64,000 bases of DNA, taken from Spirochaetaceae bacterium (GTDB lineage: Bacteria; Spirochaetota; Spirochaetia; Treponematales; Breznakiellaceae). This document shows positions 39,438-48,414 of this stretch, in pieces. Location of the stretch: assembly GCA_031279015.1 (NCBI GenBank), contig JAITJI010000118.1:33105-97104 (forward strand), read 5' to 3'. Position numbers and translations under genes: made by a program. Under the pieces are notes generated by a model. The model ran no database searches. It saw only the letters and a list, made by a program, of their open reading frames with translations, and was not told the DNA's origin. Each line of letters starts with the position of its first letter. Position 1 is the stretch's first letter.

Positions 39438-40592
39438 CTATATAAGGTTTCCGTATATTGAAAAGAGGGGAACTATAATGCCGGTTATCATGGCCAGCAT
39501 AAATACCCCCACGGCGGCTATCAGCGCCGGTTCTATGAGCAGCAGTAATCCTGTGGTCTGTCGTTCTATTTCTTCCTGGAAGAAGATGCGGATCCGGGAG
39601 AATATTTTTTCTGTTCTTCCGGATCGTTCTCCAACGGCAATCCACCGGCTCATGTAAACCGGAAAGATCTTTTCCTCTGAAAATGCCTTTGTGATGCTGC
39701 CGCCGTTTATGAGCTTCTCCCGGACTCTCCTCAGGGCCCGGCGATAAGCATGGTTTGTTGTTACCCCGGATGCTTCCCCAATCGCCGTCTCCACCGATAC
39801 GCCGCCGCCGGTTAAAACCTCCATGGCAAAGGTAAAGTTAAGGCTTTCCCAGGAAGAGAAGAATCTGCCAAAGAGGGGCAGGCGAAACAGGAGCGCGTCC
39901 CTGAAGCAGGCAAAGTCTTCATTTGTCCTGCCTGCCCTTTTTGCCAGGAGGAATCCTGCTGTACAGAGGATCAACAGCGCCGGCAGGGCGATGAGTAAAA
40001 TTTCCGCGGTGCGGATGTTTGCCTGTATCTGTTCCGCCGCCTTCCCGGCAAAACCTGCAAAGACAGCTTCCAGTTTTGGGATCACGAACAGAACAAGCCC
40101 AAGCCCTCCCGATACCGCTGCGCCGAGGACCAGGACCGGATAGGCCAGGGCTGCGGAAATTTTGTCCCGCAGTTTTTTTTGATCCCTCAGGTATGCACTG
40201 AGCCGCGGAAATATGCCCTCCACCGATCCGGCCTTATCCCCAATCCCGATCATGCCCCGGTATATGGGTGAAAAGGCGTCCTCCATTGAAGAAACCGCCC
40301 GGGCAAAGGAAAAACCCTTTCTGATAAGGATGGAAAGCCGCTGTCCCAGAAGGCCCGCCGCGGATTTTCCGTTAATCGAAGTAAACACCTCCAGGGCATC
40401 TTTCAGGGAGAGGCCCGAACCGATGAGCAGTTCCATCATTTCGGTAAATTCGAGGACGGCTTTTTTTGAAGGGTTTCCCCTGTTCCGGAAAACAAGGCGC
40501 CCTGTCCCCCTGTTCCGCTCCGGATCCTGTCTGCGGATATAAACAGGATTCGTGCTTTCTTCAATATTACAGCGGAAGTATTCCATCTTCAT
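39438..40592 (-). CDS. gspF: Type II secretion inner-membrane platform protein GspF
   Basis: EMMELLIGSGLSLKDALEVF, SPIYRGMIGIGDKAGSVEGIFPRLSAYLRDQKKLRDKISAALAYP. Confidence 0.93.
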   Translation of the reverse strand: MKMEYFRCNIEESTNPVYIRRQDPERNRGTGRLVFRNRGNPSKKAVLEFTEMMELLIGSGLSLKDALEVFTSINGKSAAGLLGQRLSILIRKGFSFARAVSSMEDAFSPIYRGMIGIGDKAGSVEGIFPRLSAYLRDQKKLRDKISAALAYPVLVLGAAVSGGLGLVLFVIPKLEAVFAGFAGKAAEQIQANIRTAEILLIALPALLILCTAGFLLAKRAGRTNEDFACFRDALLFRLPLFGRFFSSWESLNFTFAMEVLTGGGVSVETAIGEASGVTTNHAYRRALRRVREKLINGGSITKAFSEEKIFPVYMSRWIAVGERSGRTEKIFSRIRIFFQEEIERQTTGLLLLIEPALIAAVGVFMLAMITGIIVPLFSIYGNLI

Positions 40593-42081
40593 CTCCCGGG
40601 GGAATAACAATTTCCCGCACAATTTCCCTAATGGTTGTGATGCCCTCCGCTGCCTTCTTTACGCCTTCCCGGAAGAGGCCGTCCATGCCCCGCTGCCTGA
40701 GGTAGGCGGCGATGACTGTGGTCTTCCCCCCGCCCTGGATCAATTCCTCCAGGCCGGGATCGCTTTGAAACAGTTCCGCTACTACTGTTCTGCCAAGGAA
40801 GCCTGTATAACCGCAGATTTGACAACCCCCGGCGGTGTAGAGAGTCCCCGCCGCGGCCCCGGCCATGTGCAGAATCCGGAGATCCTCCGGTGAAGGGTCC
40901 GCGGGTTTTTTGCAGTGGGGACAGAGGCGGCGGACCAATCGCTGGGCGGCTGCGCCCCGTAGTACCGATGCGATAAGGTATGATTCCATGCCCATATTGA
41001 TAAGCCGGGGGATCACCGAAACCGTATCATTGGTGTGGAGGGTTGACAGCACCAGATGTCCTGTCAGGGCCGCCCTCAGGGCTATCTCTGCTGTGGCGGA
41101 ATCCCGAATCTCCCCTATCATGATCACATTGGGGTCCTGGCGCAGCACCCTGCGGAGGAGCACCTCAAAACCGAGACCTATTTGTTCGTTTATCTGAATC
41201 TGATTTACCCCGGGGACAATAAATTCCACCGGGTCCTCAATGGTGATTATTTTTACCGCATCGGATACGATCTCCCCAAGCATGGCGTTCAACGTTGTGG
41301 TTTTGCCGCTTCCCGTTGGCCCGGTCAGGAGAATCAGTCCGTGGGGAATCCGGATCATCCGTCTGAGCTGGGCAAGCTGTCCGGCGCTGAACCCGAGCTC
41401 CGCCAGGGTGGAAGCCTCTGACTGCCGTCCCAGGATTCGCAGCACGATGGATTCTCCTCCGCTCACCGGTATTATTGATACCCTCAGGTCAACGTCAAAT
41501 TCCCCCAGGGATACGGTGATCCTGCCGTCCTGGGGCTGCCGCCGTTCCAGGATGTTCAGGTTGGCCATGATCTTGATGCGGGATGAAATAGCGGGAAACC
41601 GGCTGTTTTCAATGGTCCGAACCGTCCGCAGCACCCCGTCAATGCGGTACCGTACCCGGATTGCATCTCCGCCAGCCTCCACATGAATGTCTGAAGCGCC
41701 GGAACGGATCCCCTCAATGCAGATGGAGTTAACCAGGTTGATCACCGGTGCATCATTCGCCAATTTGTCCAACAGAACCCGGTCATCCGCAATGGCAGGG
41801 GACACTTCCTTCTCCGGGGCATCGGTCTCTCCAAGCCGGTTTCCCAGGTAGGCGGATAATTCCGCACCCTCCATGGGAATAAAATTTATATGTTTCTTGT
41901 GAAAATTTTGTAAGATGAATTTTGTTTCCTTCTGTTCTTTTTCGGTGATGCCAATCTCCACGGAGTCTTCATTTTCCCGCAGTTTTATTACCCCGTTAAA
42001 ATTGATAAATTCAACGGGATACTGATCCGGACCTTCAGGCAGGGGACTGTATCTGCCCAGGACACCCTTTGTCTGTATCAT
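40567..42081 (-). CDS. gspE: Type II secretion ATPase GspE
   Basis: Walker A GPTGSGKTTTLNAML, IITIEDPVEFIVPGVNQIQINEQIGLGFEVLLRRVLRQDPNVIMIGEIRD, Zn-binding CPHC...CQICGYTG. Confidence 0.96.
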   Translation of the reverse strand: MIQTKGVLGRYSPLPEGPDQYPVEFINFNGVIKLRENEDSVEIGITEKEQKETKFILQNFHKKHINFIPMEGAELSAYLGNRLGETDAPEKEVSPAIADDRVLLDKLANDAPVINLVNSICIEGIRSGASDIHVEAGGDAIRVRYRIDGVLRTVRTIENSRFPAISSRIKIMANLNILERRQPQDGRITVSLGEFDVDLRVSIIPVSGGESIVLRILGRQSEASTLAELGFSAGQLAQLRRMIRIPHGLILLTGPTGSGKTTTLNAMLGEIVSDAVKIITIEDPVEFIVPGVNQIQINEQIGLGFEVLLRRVLRQDPNVIMIGEIRDSATAEIALRAALTGHLVLSTLHTNDTVSVIPRLINMGMESYLIASVLRGAAAQRLVRRLCPHCKKPADPSPEDLRILHMAGAAAGTLYTAGGCQICGYTGFLGRTVVAELFQSDPGLEELIQGGGKTTVIAAYLRQRGMDGLFREGVKKAAEGITTIREIVREIVIPPGDEDGILPL

Positions 42082-44240
42082 CCTTGTTTCCCTCTAATAA
42101 AAGCATGGTAATACCCTTCTATCCGCCGGGATACATCCTGTTCTCCATTTTCATCCCGGCAGATATACGGCACTATGTAAATAACAATTTCTGTTTTTTC
42201 TTTAGTGTCTCCCTGATCCCGGAACAGAAAACCCAGGATGGGGATGTCTCCCAGAATGGGAAACTTTTTTCTGTTCCTGTTGACGTCTTCCTTCATGAGG
42301 CCTGAGAGGATTATCGGTTTTCCCGACGGAGTACGGATATGGGTGTTTACGATCCGTTCCGATGTTGACGGAATGGCCGCGGCGTCTCCCGAGCCGTTGT
42401 TGTTCTGTTTTGAGACGGTGGCATTGACGGACATGGTGATCATATCATCCCCGGAAACCCATCCGTTGAGTGCTACGATCAGGCCTGAACTGATCTCCCG
42501 GGTGACTCCTGTCCGGGTGATGCTGCCGGTGTCGGCGTCGACCTCGAATTCCTGATAGCGGTAGGTGTCGGTGTTCTGAAATTTTATCTCCTGTCCTGAC
42601 AATCCGTTCAGAGTAGTATCGGCGTATACCTGGGCGGTGTTTTCCCCAAGCTGAATACTCAGATTTGCCGCAAACTGATATCCAAATTTTGCCACCACAT
42701 CAAAATTCAAATTGAAAATATTTGACATATTTCCCAGAAAAGAAGTTCCGGGCCTTTCCTCTGTTTTCCCGGCGGAGATGTTTCTGCCGATTTTTATTTC
42801 ATTGTTTTTCATGTATTCAATAACCAGTAACTCATAGCGAATCTGTGGTTTTGGCCGATCTATCAGGGCAAGCTCCCGGAGAAACTCCTCCCGCTTTTCC
42901 CGTCCTCCGGTAAAGAAAAACAGATTGGGAAAACCGGAATCGACCAGATCTTCCCTGGTGACCGAAGGGGGCAGCGTCTTGAAGAGTTCGTCGCTTTTGA
43001 TGTATTTAAGGGTGACAGGATAAGTTTCCTCCTGCCTGTCGATGACGGCAAGGTACTCCTCCAGGGCGGCGTGTCCTTCCGGGCTGCCAAGGGCTACAAA
43101 GGCGTTTACCCCGGGAACAAGAACGGGCGGTACGGGAACCAGCTTTTGCGGGAGAGTCCCGATGATATCCCGGGCATTAAGGTGCCGTATTTCAAAACGC
43201 CGGTAGGCCAGCCCATCCGCCGGGTGATCGATCTGTTCTATAAAATTGACAACAGGATTGATCTCTTCCGGCGTTCCCGTCAGGATCAGGGCGTTGTTGT
43301 TCCTGTCTATTTTGATGATGTTGCCGGCGGCCATTTCTGCAGGCAGTAGGGACGGAAATTCCTGGGCAGAAAGGGTACGCAGTCCGATGATGCGGGTCTC
43401 TTTAAGTTTTTTCAGGGTATCCCTGCGCTGGAGTTCAACGATATAGTACATATCATTCCGGAGGATATAATCCGCATTGCCCTGTTCAAGGATAAGCCGG
43501 AGCATGGTTTCAAAATCCTTGTCCGCAAAATAGCAATTATCCAGCACGGCGTCGGTTTTTGTTAACAGGGAATATTCCCTTTCCGCTTTTTCAAAGAACT
43601 CCGCCAGGAGTTCCTGAAAGCGAATCTGATCCACGTTGACAGAATAGGCATCGCCGGAACGGACGACAGATTTTCTGCCGGGCCGGTTTCGTTCCTGAAT
43701 ATCCGCCGGCAGACGACGGATGTAATAGTAATCCTCCCCTCTTTCAAGGGAATAGCCGGAAAGCCGCAGCATACATATTTCCAGCGCCTTTTGTACTTCC
43801 AGGTTATTCACCGCTACACTGATGGCAATCTGCGGGAGAGGATCGTAGAGAATAGAAGTTTTTATAGTTTTTGCCATAGCCCTGAGCAGCTTTTCAATGT
43901 CCACGCCGTCACCCTGTATGCTGATCCGGCCGGATGCATCGTCCCACGAAAGGTTTATTCGGGACACCCGGATGATGTTTCCCTCCCGCCTGTAGTAGAA
44001 CTTGTAGTTTGAAAGAAACAGCGCCAGGGATTCTTCAAAATCTGATTCGCTGAAATGAAACGAAGCGGTTCCATCCACGGTTTCATCAGGAATGATCGAG
44101 GTGTTTGAAGCTTCCGCAAGCACCATGAGGATATCGACAATGGATTGATTTCTGAAATCCATGCTCCTGATTCGCTGGGCCGCCGCAGATTGGCTTACCC
44201 AGAGGATAAGGAGGATCACGATGCAGTTCCTGTAAGACAT
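42078..44240 (-). CDS. gspD: Type II secretion secretin GspD
   Basis: Signal peptide, repeated N domains, secretin domain ending RIVNTHIRTPSGKPIILSGLMKEDVNRNRKKFPILGDIPILGFLFRDQGDTKEKTEIVIYIVPYI. Confidence 0.94.
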   Translation of the reverse strand: MSYRNCIVILLILWVSQSAAAQRIRSMDFRNQSIVDILMVLAEASNTSIIPDETVDGTASFHFSESDFEESLALFLSNYKFYYRREGNIIRVSRINLSWDDASGRISIQGDGVDIEKLLRAMAKTIKTSILYDPLPQIAISVAVNNLEVQKALEICMLRLSGYSLERGEDYYYIRRLPADIQERNRPGRKSVVRSGDAYSVNVDQIRFQELLAEFFEKAEREYSLLTKTDAVLDNCYFADKDFETMLRLILEQGNADYILRNDMYYIVELQRRDTLKKLKETRIIGLRTLSAQEFPSLLPAEMAAGNIIKIDRNNNALILTGTPEEINPVVNFIEQIDHPADGLAYRRFEIRHLNARDIIGTLPQKLVPVPPVLVPGVNAFVALGSPEGHAALEEYLAVIDRQEETYPVTLKYIKSDELFKTLPPSVTREDLVDSGFPNLFFFTGGREKREEFLRELALIDRPKPQIRYELLVIEYMKNNEIKIGRNISAGKTEERPGTSFLGNMSNIFNLNFDVVAKFGYQFAANLSIQLGENTAQVYADTTLNGLSGQEIKFQNTDTYRYQEFEVDADTGSITRTGVTREISSGLIVALNGWVSGDDMITMSVNATVSKQNNNGSGDAAAIPSTSERIVNTHIRTPSGKPIILSGLMKEDVNRNRKKFPILGDIPILGFLFRDQGDTKEKTEIVIYIVPYICRDENGEQDVSRRIEGYYHAFIRGKQG

Positions 44241-44375
44241 GTTTGTTTTTCCTCCGCCTGAATATTTTTCCCGGAATTGGCAGCATCGATCCGGCGCTGC
44301 TGCCACAGGGATTACTATATATACGATGCGGATGTGGAAATTGCTTTTACCGGAGGAAAAAAATTTTAAATTTTT

Positions 44376-44822
44376 TTAAAAAAGACCGGAAAGACAGTAG
44401 GCCGTCACCGCTCCAAGGCTTAAGAAGGGGGCAAAGGGAATGGGATGTCCGGAATTCTCCGTTGAAAGGCGCCGCCTTACCAGGGCGCCGGCGATTCCCG
44501 TCAATGCGGCAATGGCAAAGGCCAGAAACGCCCCCGGGAGGCCGCAGAACAATCCGACAAGGGCGGCAAATTTTATGTCCCCAATGCCCAGCCCCCGGGT
44601 GCCTAATCGGACGCAGAAAAAAAGGACCCCGCCAAAAAGGGCGGCTCCTCCGTGGCCGGGCAGCGATTCCGGAAGGGCAAAGACCCGAATTGCAAGGATG
44701 ATGAAGAAACAGGGCAGACTCAGCAGATCCGGTATACGGTAACTGCGGATGTCCGTTATCGATATGGGTATGGCAAAGAGCACAAAGACGCAGAGGATAA
44801 GCCGGGTGTAAAGGGTTGTCAT
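44376..44822 (-). CDS. Short prepilin peptidase (A24 family)
   Basis: TDIRSYRIPDLLSLP and GLGIGDIKFAALVGLF catalytic Asp motifs; only 148 aa. Confidence 0.88.
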   Translation of the reverse strand: MTTLYTRLILCVFVLFAIPISITDIRSYRIPDLLSLPCFFIILAIRVFALPESLPGHGGAALFGGVLFFCVRLGTRGLGIGDIKFAALVGLFCGLPGAFLAFAIAALTGIAGALVRRRLSTENSGHPIPFAPFLSLGAVTAYCLSGLF

Positions 44823-44831
44823 GAGCCTGCC

Positions 44832-45710
44832 TCAGTAATAAGATATCCGGTAATCCCCGATTGTCTTGAAGCCGAGCCGCCGGTATACGGTTTGGGCGGT
44901 GGCGTTATGCTTCTTGACAAAAAGGGTCACCCCCCGGCCTTTGGCGGTAAGCTCCAAAACCAGGGCAGCGGTCATGGTGGTAGCTATGCCAAGCCCCCGG
45001 TAGTCGGGATGTACATACACCCCGCCAAGTTGATACCGGGTAAAGGAAACAGCGTTGGTGTTTATCTTGGCAACTATGCGGCCATCCAGTTCTGCCGCCA
45101 ACATGTGTTCCCGGAGGACTATTTGTTCCAGAGACAGCCTGGAAGAGAGGGGGCTGTACACGGCGCCCTTGGGCAGCACCTCTTCCTTCTCATAGGCTGT
45201 CTGGAGGGGAAGGAGTTTTTCCAAATCGGACATATCGGGGGTCCGCAGGTGTAATCCTGCAGGCCCACGGCGCAACAGCATCCGCAGCCGTCCGTTTAAG
45301 GCTTCGGGATCAGGTTCCGCATCCAGGCTCATCAGATCGTAATCGATCCGATCCATGGCGGTGTATACCGGCTGCAACGCCCCCTCCAGCAGCTCCGCGT
45401 CCTCCCGCAGTCCCTGGATCGCATGGAGGGGCCGCGTCCCGGGGAGGAGCCTCAAAAACCGGGGGGCAGGGACGAGCCTTTGACCGTTAAATACCGGAAG
45501 CAGGGACTGACGGCTCCGGATTAAAAGCGCCGGTACCGGCTCCCCAATTCTTCTTCCGGGACCGGCGCTGTACCACACCTGGTCGTCGCCGGGGTTGAGG
45601 TGCAGGAATCGTGCGCAGGCCGTGGTACAGTAGGGTTCCATCTGCCGCAGAAAGGCTTCACAGGCGGCATGTTCCCCCTTTTTCATCCTGCGCCAACGGA
45701 AAGAATCCAT
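44832..45710 (-). CDS. GNAT family N-acetyltransferase
   Basis: YQLGGVYVHPDYRGLGIATTMTAALVLEL, TVYRRLGFKTIGDYRISYY. Confidence 0.9.
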   Translation of the reverse strand: MDSFRWRRMKKGEHAACEAFLRQMEPYCTTACARFLHLNPGDDQVWYSAGPGRRIGEPVPALLIRSRQSLLPVFNGQRLVPAPRFLRLLPGTRPLHAIQGLREDAELLEGALQPVYTAMDRIDYDLMSLDAEPDPEALNGRLRMLLRRGPAGLHLRTPDMSDLEKLLPLQTAYEKEEVLPKGAVYSPLSSRLSLEQIVLREHMLAAELDGRIVAKINTNAVSFTRYQLGGVYVHPDYRGLGIATTMTAALVLELTAKGRGVTLFVKKHNATAQTVYRRLGFKTIGDYRISYY

Positions 45711-47371
45711 CACAGGGGAAGCTTTCCCCGGGCGGGTATTCTACCCAGGAGGGCGGAGAAGCCCGCCACAAAGGATTCCGGCGCGTAACTGTACACCGCA
45801 ATAGCGCCGTCAACCCAGGGCGCCTCCTCCAGATACACCGGGCTTAACACCGAAAAGAGAATCACCCGTTTCCCCAGGGGCCTGAGGAATTTGAGCAGCT
45901 TCAAACCTTCCGCATTGGAAATGCAGAAGATGATCGTGTCCGCTTCACCGGCGTAATACAAAAATTCCGCGGCGGGCCATTCGTCGGAGTACCAATAGGA
46001 ACGGGCCCCGGGATAGGCGTTTCTTCCGGCGTTGAAAAAATCGATAAACTGTCCTGCCAGGAGAACCTTTCCCGCATCTTCGGCACGCAGGGGAATTCCG
46101 GCCGTATCGGCGCCGTTCACCACCGTGACGCTTCGGGCCGCAAGGTCGAGGAAAAAGGCAGCCCCCTCCGGGTCGGGGAGTTTCTCTTCAACCTGCTGCG
46201 GGTCCGGAATACGGGGAACCGCCTTGTCCCCCCGCAGGTAGCGGAGCTTGGCGGTGAGTATCCGCAGGGCCGCATCCCGGACCCGGTCCCGGAACAGGGG
46301 ATCTTCCCTCATGGCGGCGGTGAGACTTGTCCAGACCGGATCGCCCAGGTTAGGGGTCTTTGAAAGCATGATGATATCATTGCCCGCCAGCAGGGCCTGT
46401 TTTGCCGCCCGGGAGAGACTGCCTGCGCTGAGGGTTGCCCCGTTCATCATGAGGTCGTCGGTGATGATAAGCCCTTCATAACCGATACGTTCCCGGAGTA
46501 TATCCCGGAGAAACCAGGACGAAAGGGATGCGGGAACCATCCCTGCGGGGGTTTGCGGAAAGGCGAGGTGGCCGCTCATGATCGCGGGAAGCCGTTCCCG
46601 GGCGAGGATTCGGTAGGGGACCAGTTCCCGGTCCCAGAGCACCTCAAAGGGGATGTCAATCCGGGGAAGCACTCCATGGGAATCCAGGTCCGTATCCCCG
46701 TGGCCGGGGTAGTGTTTGGCTGTGGCGATGATCCCCGCCGCTCCCTGGCCCTTCGCAAAGGCCGCCCCCAGAATCCCCGCCTGACGGGGATCGCTGCCGA
46801 AGGATCGGGGGCCTATCAGGGTGGAACCCCGGTTTGTGTAGAGGTCCACCGTGGGAGCAAAGTTCATGTTGATTCCCAGGAGGGCCAGTTCCCGGCCAAT
46901 ATAGTAGCCCGAAAGGTAGGCGTCCCGGGGAAAACCCGATGCGCCGATGGCCATATTCCCCGGAGTTTCGCTGGTGGCGCCCTTTACGTGCCGAATCCAT
47001 CCCCCCTCCTGATCGGTGGCTACAAAGAGGGGGATGCCGTAGGGCCCTTCCATGGAGGTCTTCTGCAGGGCGCCCACCGTTTCCGCCAGCTTCAGGGTGT
47101 CTCCGGTATTCCAGCCAAATATCTTCACCCCGCCGATGTTCCGCCCTTGAATCCAGTCCATGATGAGAGGCGACGGGGTGGCCCCAACCCAACCGAGCAT
47201 GAAGGTCTGGGCCAGGATATCCTCATCGGTCATCCGGTCGAGGATCCGTGCAGCCAGGACCTCCGCCTCTTCCGGATCATCAAAATGCAGGGCGGCAAGC
47301 CCTTTCCCGGAGACGGGGAAGAACAAAAGAGCCAGGACCAGCACGATCCCGGGAATGCAGGCGCCCCTCAC
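45710..47371 (-). CDS. Glycoside hydrolase family 3, beta-N-acetylhexosaminidase-like
   Basis: VATDQEGGWIRHVKG, ATAKHYPGHGDTDLDSHGVLPRID, LIITDDLMMNGATLSAG. Confidence 0.92.
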   Translation of the reverse strand: MRGACIPGIVLVLALLFFPVSGKGLAALHFDDPEEAEVLAARILDRMTDEDILAQTFMLGWVGATPSPLIMDWIQGRNIGGVKIFGWNTGDTLKLAETVGALQKTSMEGPYGIPLFVATDQEGGWIRHVKGATSETPGNMAIGASGFPRDAYLSGYYIGRELALLGINMNFAPTVDLYTNRGSTLIGPRSFGSDPRQAGILGAAFAKGQGAAGIIATAKHYPGHGDTDLDSHGVLPRIDIPFEVLWDRELVPYRILARERLPAIMSGHLAFPQTPAGMVPASLSSWFLRDILRERIGYEGLIITDDLMMNGATLSAGSLSRAAKQALLAGNDIIMLSKTPNLGDPVWTSLTAAMREDPLFRDRVRDAALRILTAKLRYLRGDKAVPRIPDPQQVEEKLPDPEGAAFFLDLAARSVTVVNGADTAGIPLRAEDAGKVLLAGQFIDFFNAGRNAYPGARSYWYSDEWPAAEFLYYAGEADTIIFCISNAEGLKLLKFLRPLGKRVILFSVLSPVYLEEAPWVDGAIAVYSYAPESFVAGFSALLGRIPARGKLPL

Positions 47372-48309
47372 CGGTAGACTTCATCCTTTAACGCATCAAT
47401 GTAAGCGGCGGCGCTGTGGGCCGCCACGGCTCCCTCTCCGGCGGCGACAACCACCTGCCGGAAAGGGCTGGAACGGACATCCCCCGCCACAAAAAGCCCC
47501 GGCAGGGAACTGGCCATCCTCTGATCGGTCACCAGGTAACCGTTTTCATCGGTCTTGAGGTCCGGCGCCAGGGAGGCTTGGGGAGAAGCTCCGGCAAAGA
47601 TAAACACCGCTTCCGCCTCTTCCTCGTATGTCTCCCCCCGATCCGTCCGTTCCAGTACCACCGATGCAACCTGCCTTTCCCCCCGAATCTCCAGCAGCCG
47701 GGTGTTGAATCGAACTTCAATGGCGGGGTTGTGCAGCACCCGTTCCGCCAGGGCCTTCTGGGCCCGGAATTTTTCCCGCCGGTGAATGAGAATCACCCGG
47801 GAAGACAGGCGGGAGAGGTATTGGGCCTCATCACAGGCCGTATCCCCGCCCCCCGCCACCAGTATCTTTTTCCCCTTAAAGAAGGGCCCGTCACAGACGG
47901 CGCAGTAAGAAACCCCCCGGCCGTAGAACTCCGCCTCTCCCGGTATGTTCAGGGTATGGTGCCTTGTACCGGTGGCGAGGATCACCGCGCAGGCGCTCTT
48001 TTTTTCGCCGTTTCCCAGGCCCAGGATGAAAGCATCTCCCTCTTTGCGGAGGGATACTACGGTCTCACTGAGAAACCGGGCGCCGAATTTTTCAGCCTGA
48101 CGGCGGAGGTCTTCAGCAAAATCATACCCTGTTTTTTCGGGAAATATCCCGGGATAATTTTCCAGCGTATCGATGTTCAGCGCCTGGCCTCCCGGGGCAA
48201 GCTGTTCAATGACAAGAACGTCCAGACTGGCCCGGCTGCCGTACTGGGCCGCGGTCAGACCCGCAGGCCCTGCGCCGATGATTATCAGATCGAAGTCAGG
48301 TTTTACCAT
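47368..48309 (-). CDS. trxB: Thioredoxin-disulfide reductase
   Basis: DLIIIGAGPAGLTAAQYGSRA, SYCAVCDGPFFKGKKILVAGGGDTA, GLFVAGDVRSSPFRQVVVAAGEGAVAA. Confidence 0.94.
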   Translation of the reverse strand: MVKPDFDLIIIGAGPAGLTAAQYGSRASLDVLVIEQLAPGGQALNIDTLENYPGIFPEKTGYDFAEDLRRQAEKFGARFLSETVVSLRKEGDAFILGLGNGEKKSACAVILATGTRHHTLNIPGEAEFYGRGVSYCAVCDGPFFKGKKILVAGGGDTACDEAQYLSRLSSRVILIHRREKFRAQKALAERVLHNPAIEVRFNTRLLEIRGERQVASVVLERTDRGETYEEEAEAVFIFAGASPQASLAPDLKTDENGYLVTDQRMASSLPGLFVAGDVRSSPFRQVVVAAGEGAVAAHSAAAYIDALKDEVYR

Positions 48310-48414
48310 GCAGCCTCCGTAAAAATGCCCCGTCTGCCGGGACCCATGGAACCGTCAACCGGAATTCCATGGAACCATCTTACTATCCCGGTGAAAAGGG
48401 AATATAGTTATTGT

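Noticed and set aside
34488-44822. Interpreting the gsp cluster as a type IV pilus or Tad system
   Set aside because: GspG with GGDG-type C-terminus, a GspK-like large minor pseudopilin and GspL-type fusion fit T2SS better; no PilT or PilA-like gene seen.
47416-48414. N-terminal extension of the 851-aa plus-strand ORF over trxB
   Set aside because: Antisense to trxB; a good ATG with signal peptide occurs at 48415, so the extension is an open-frame artefact.
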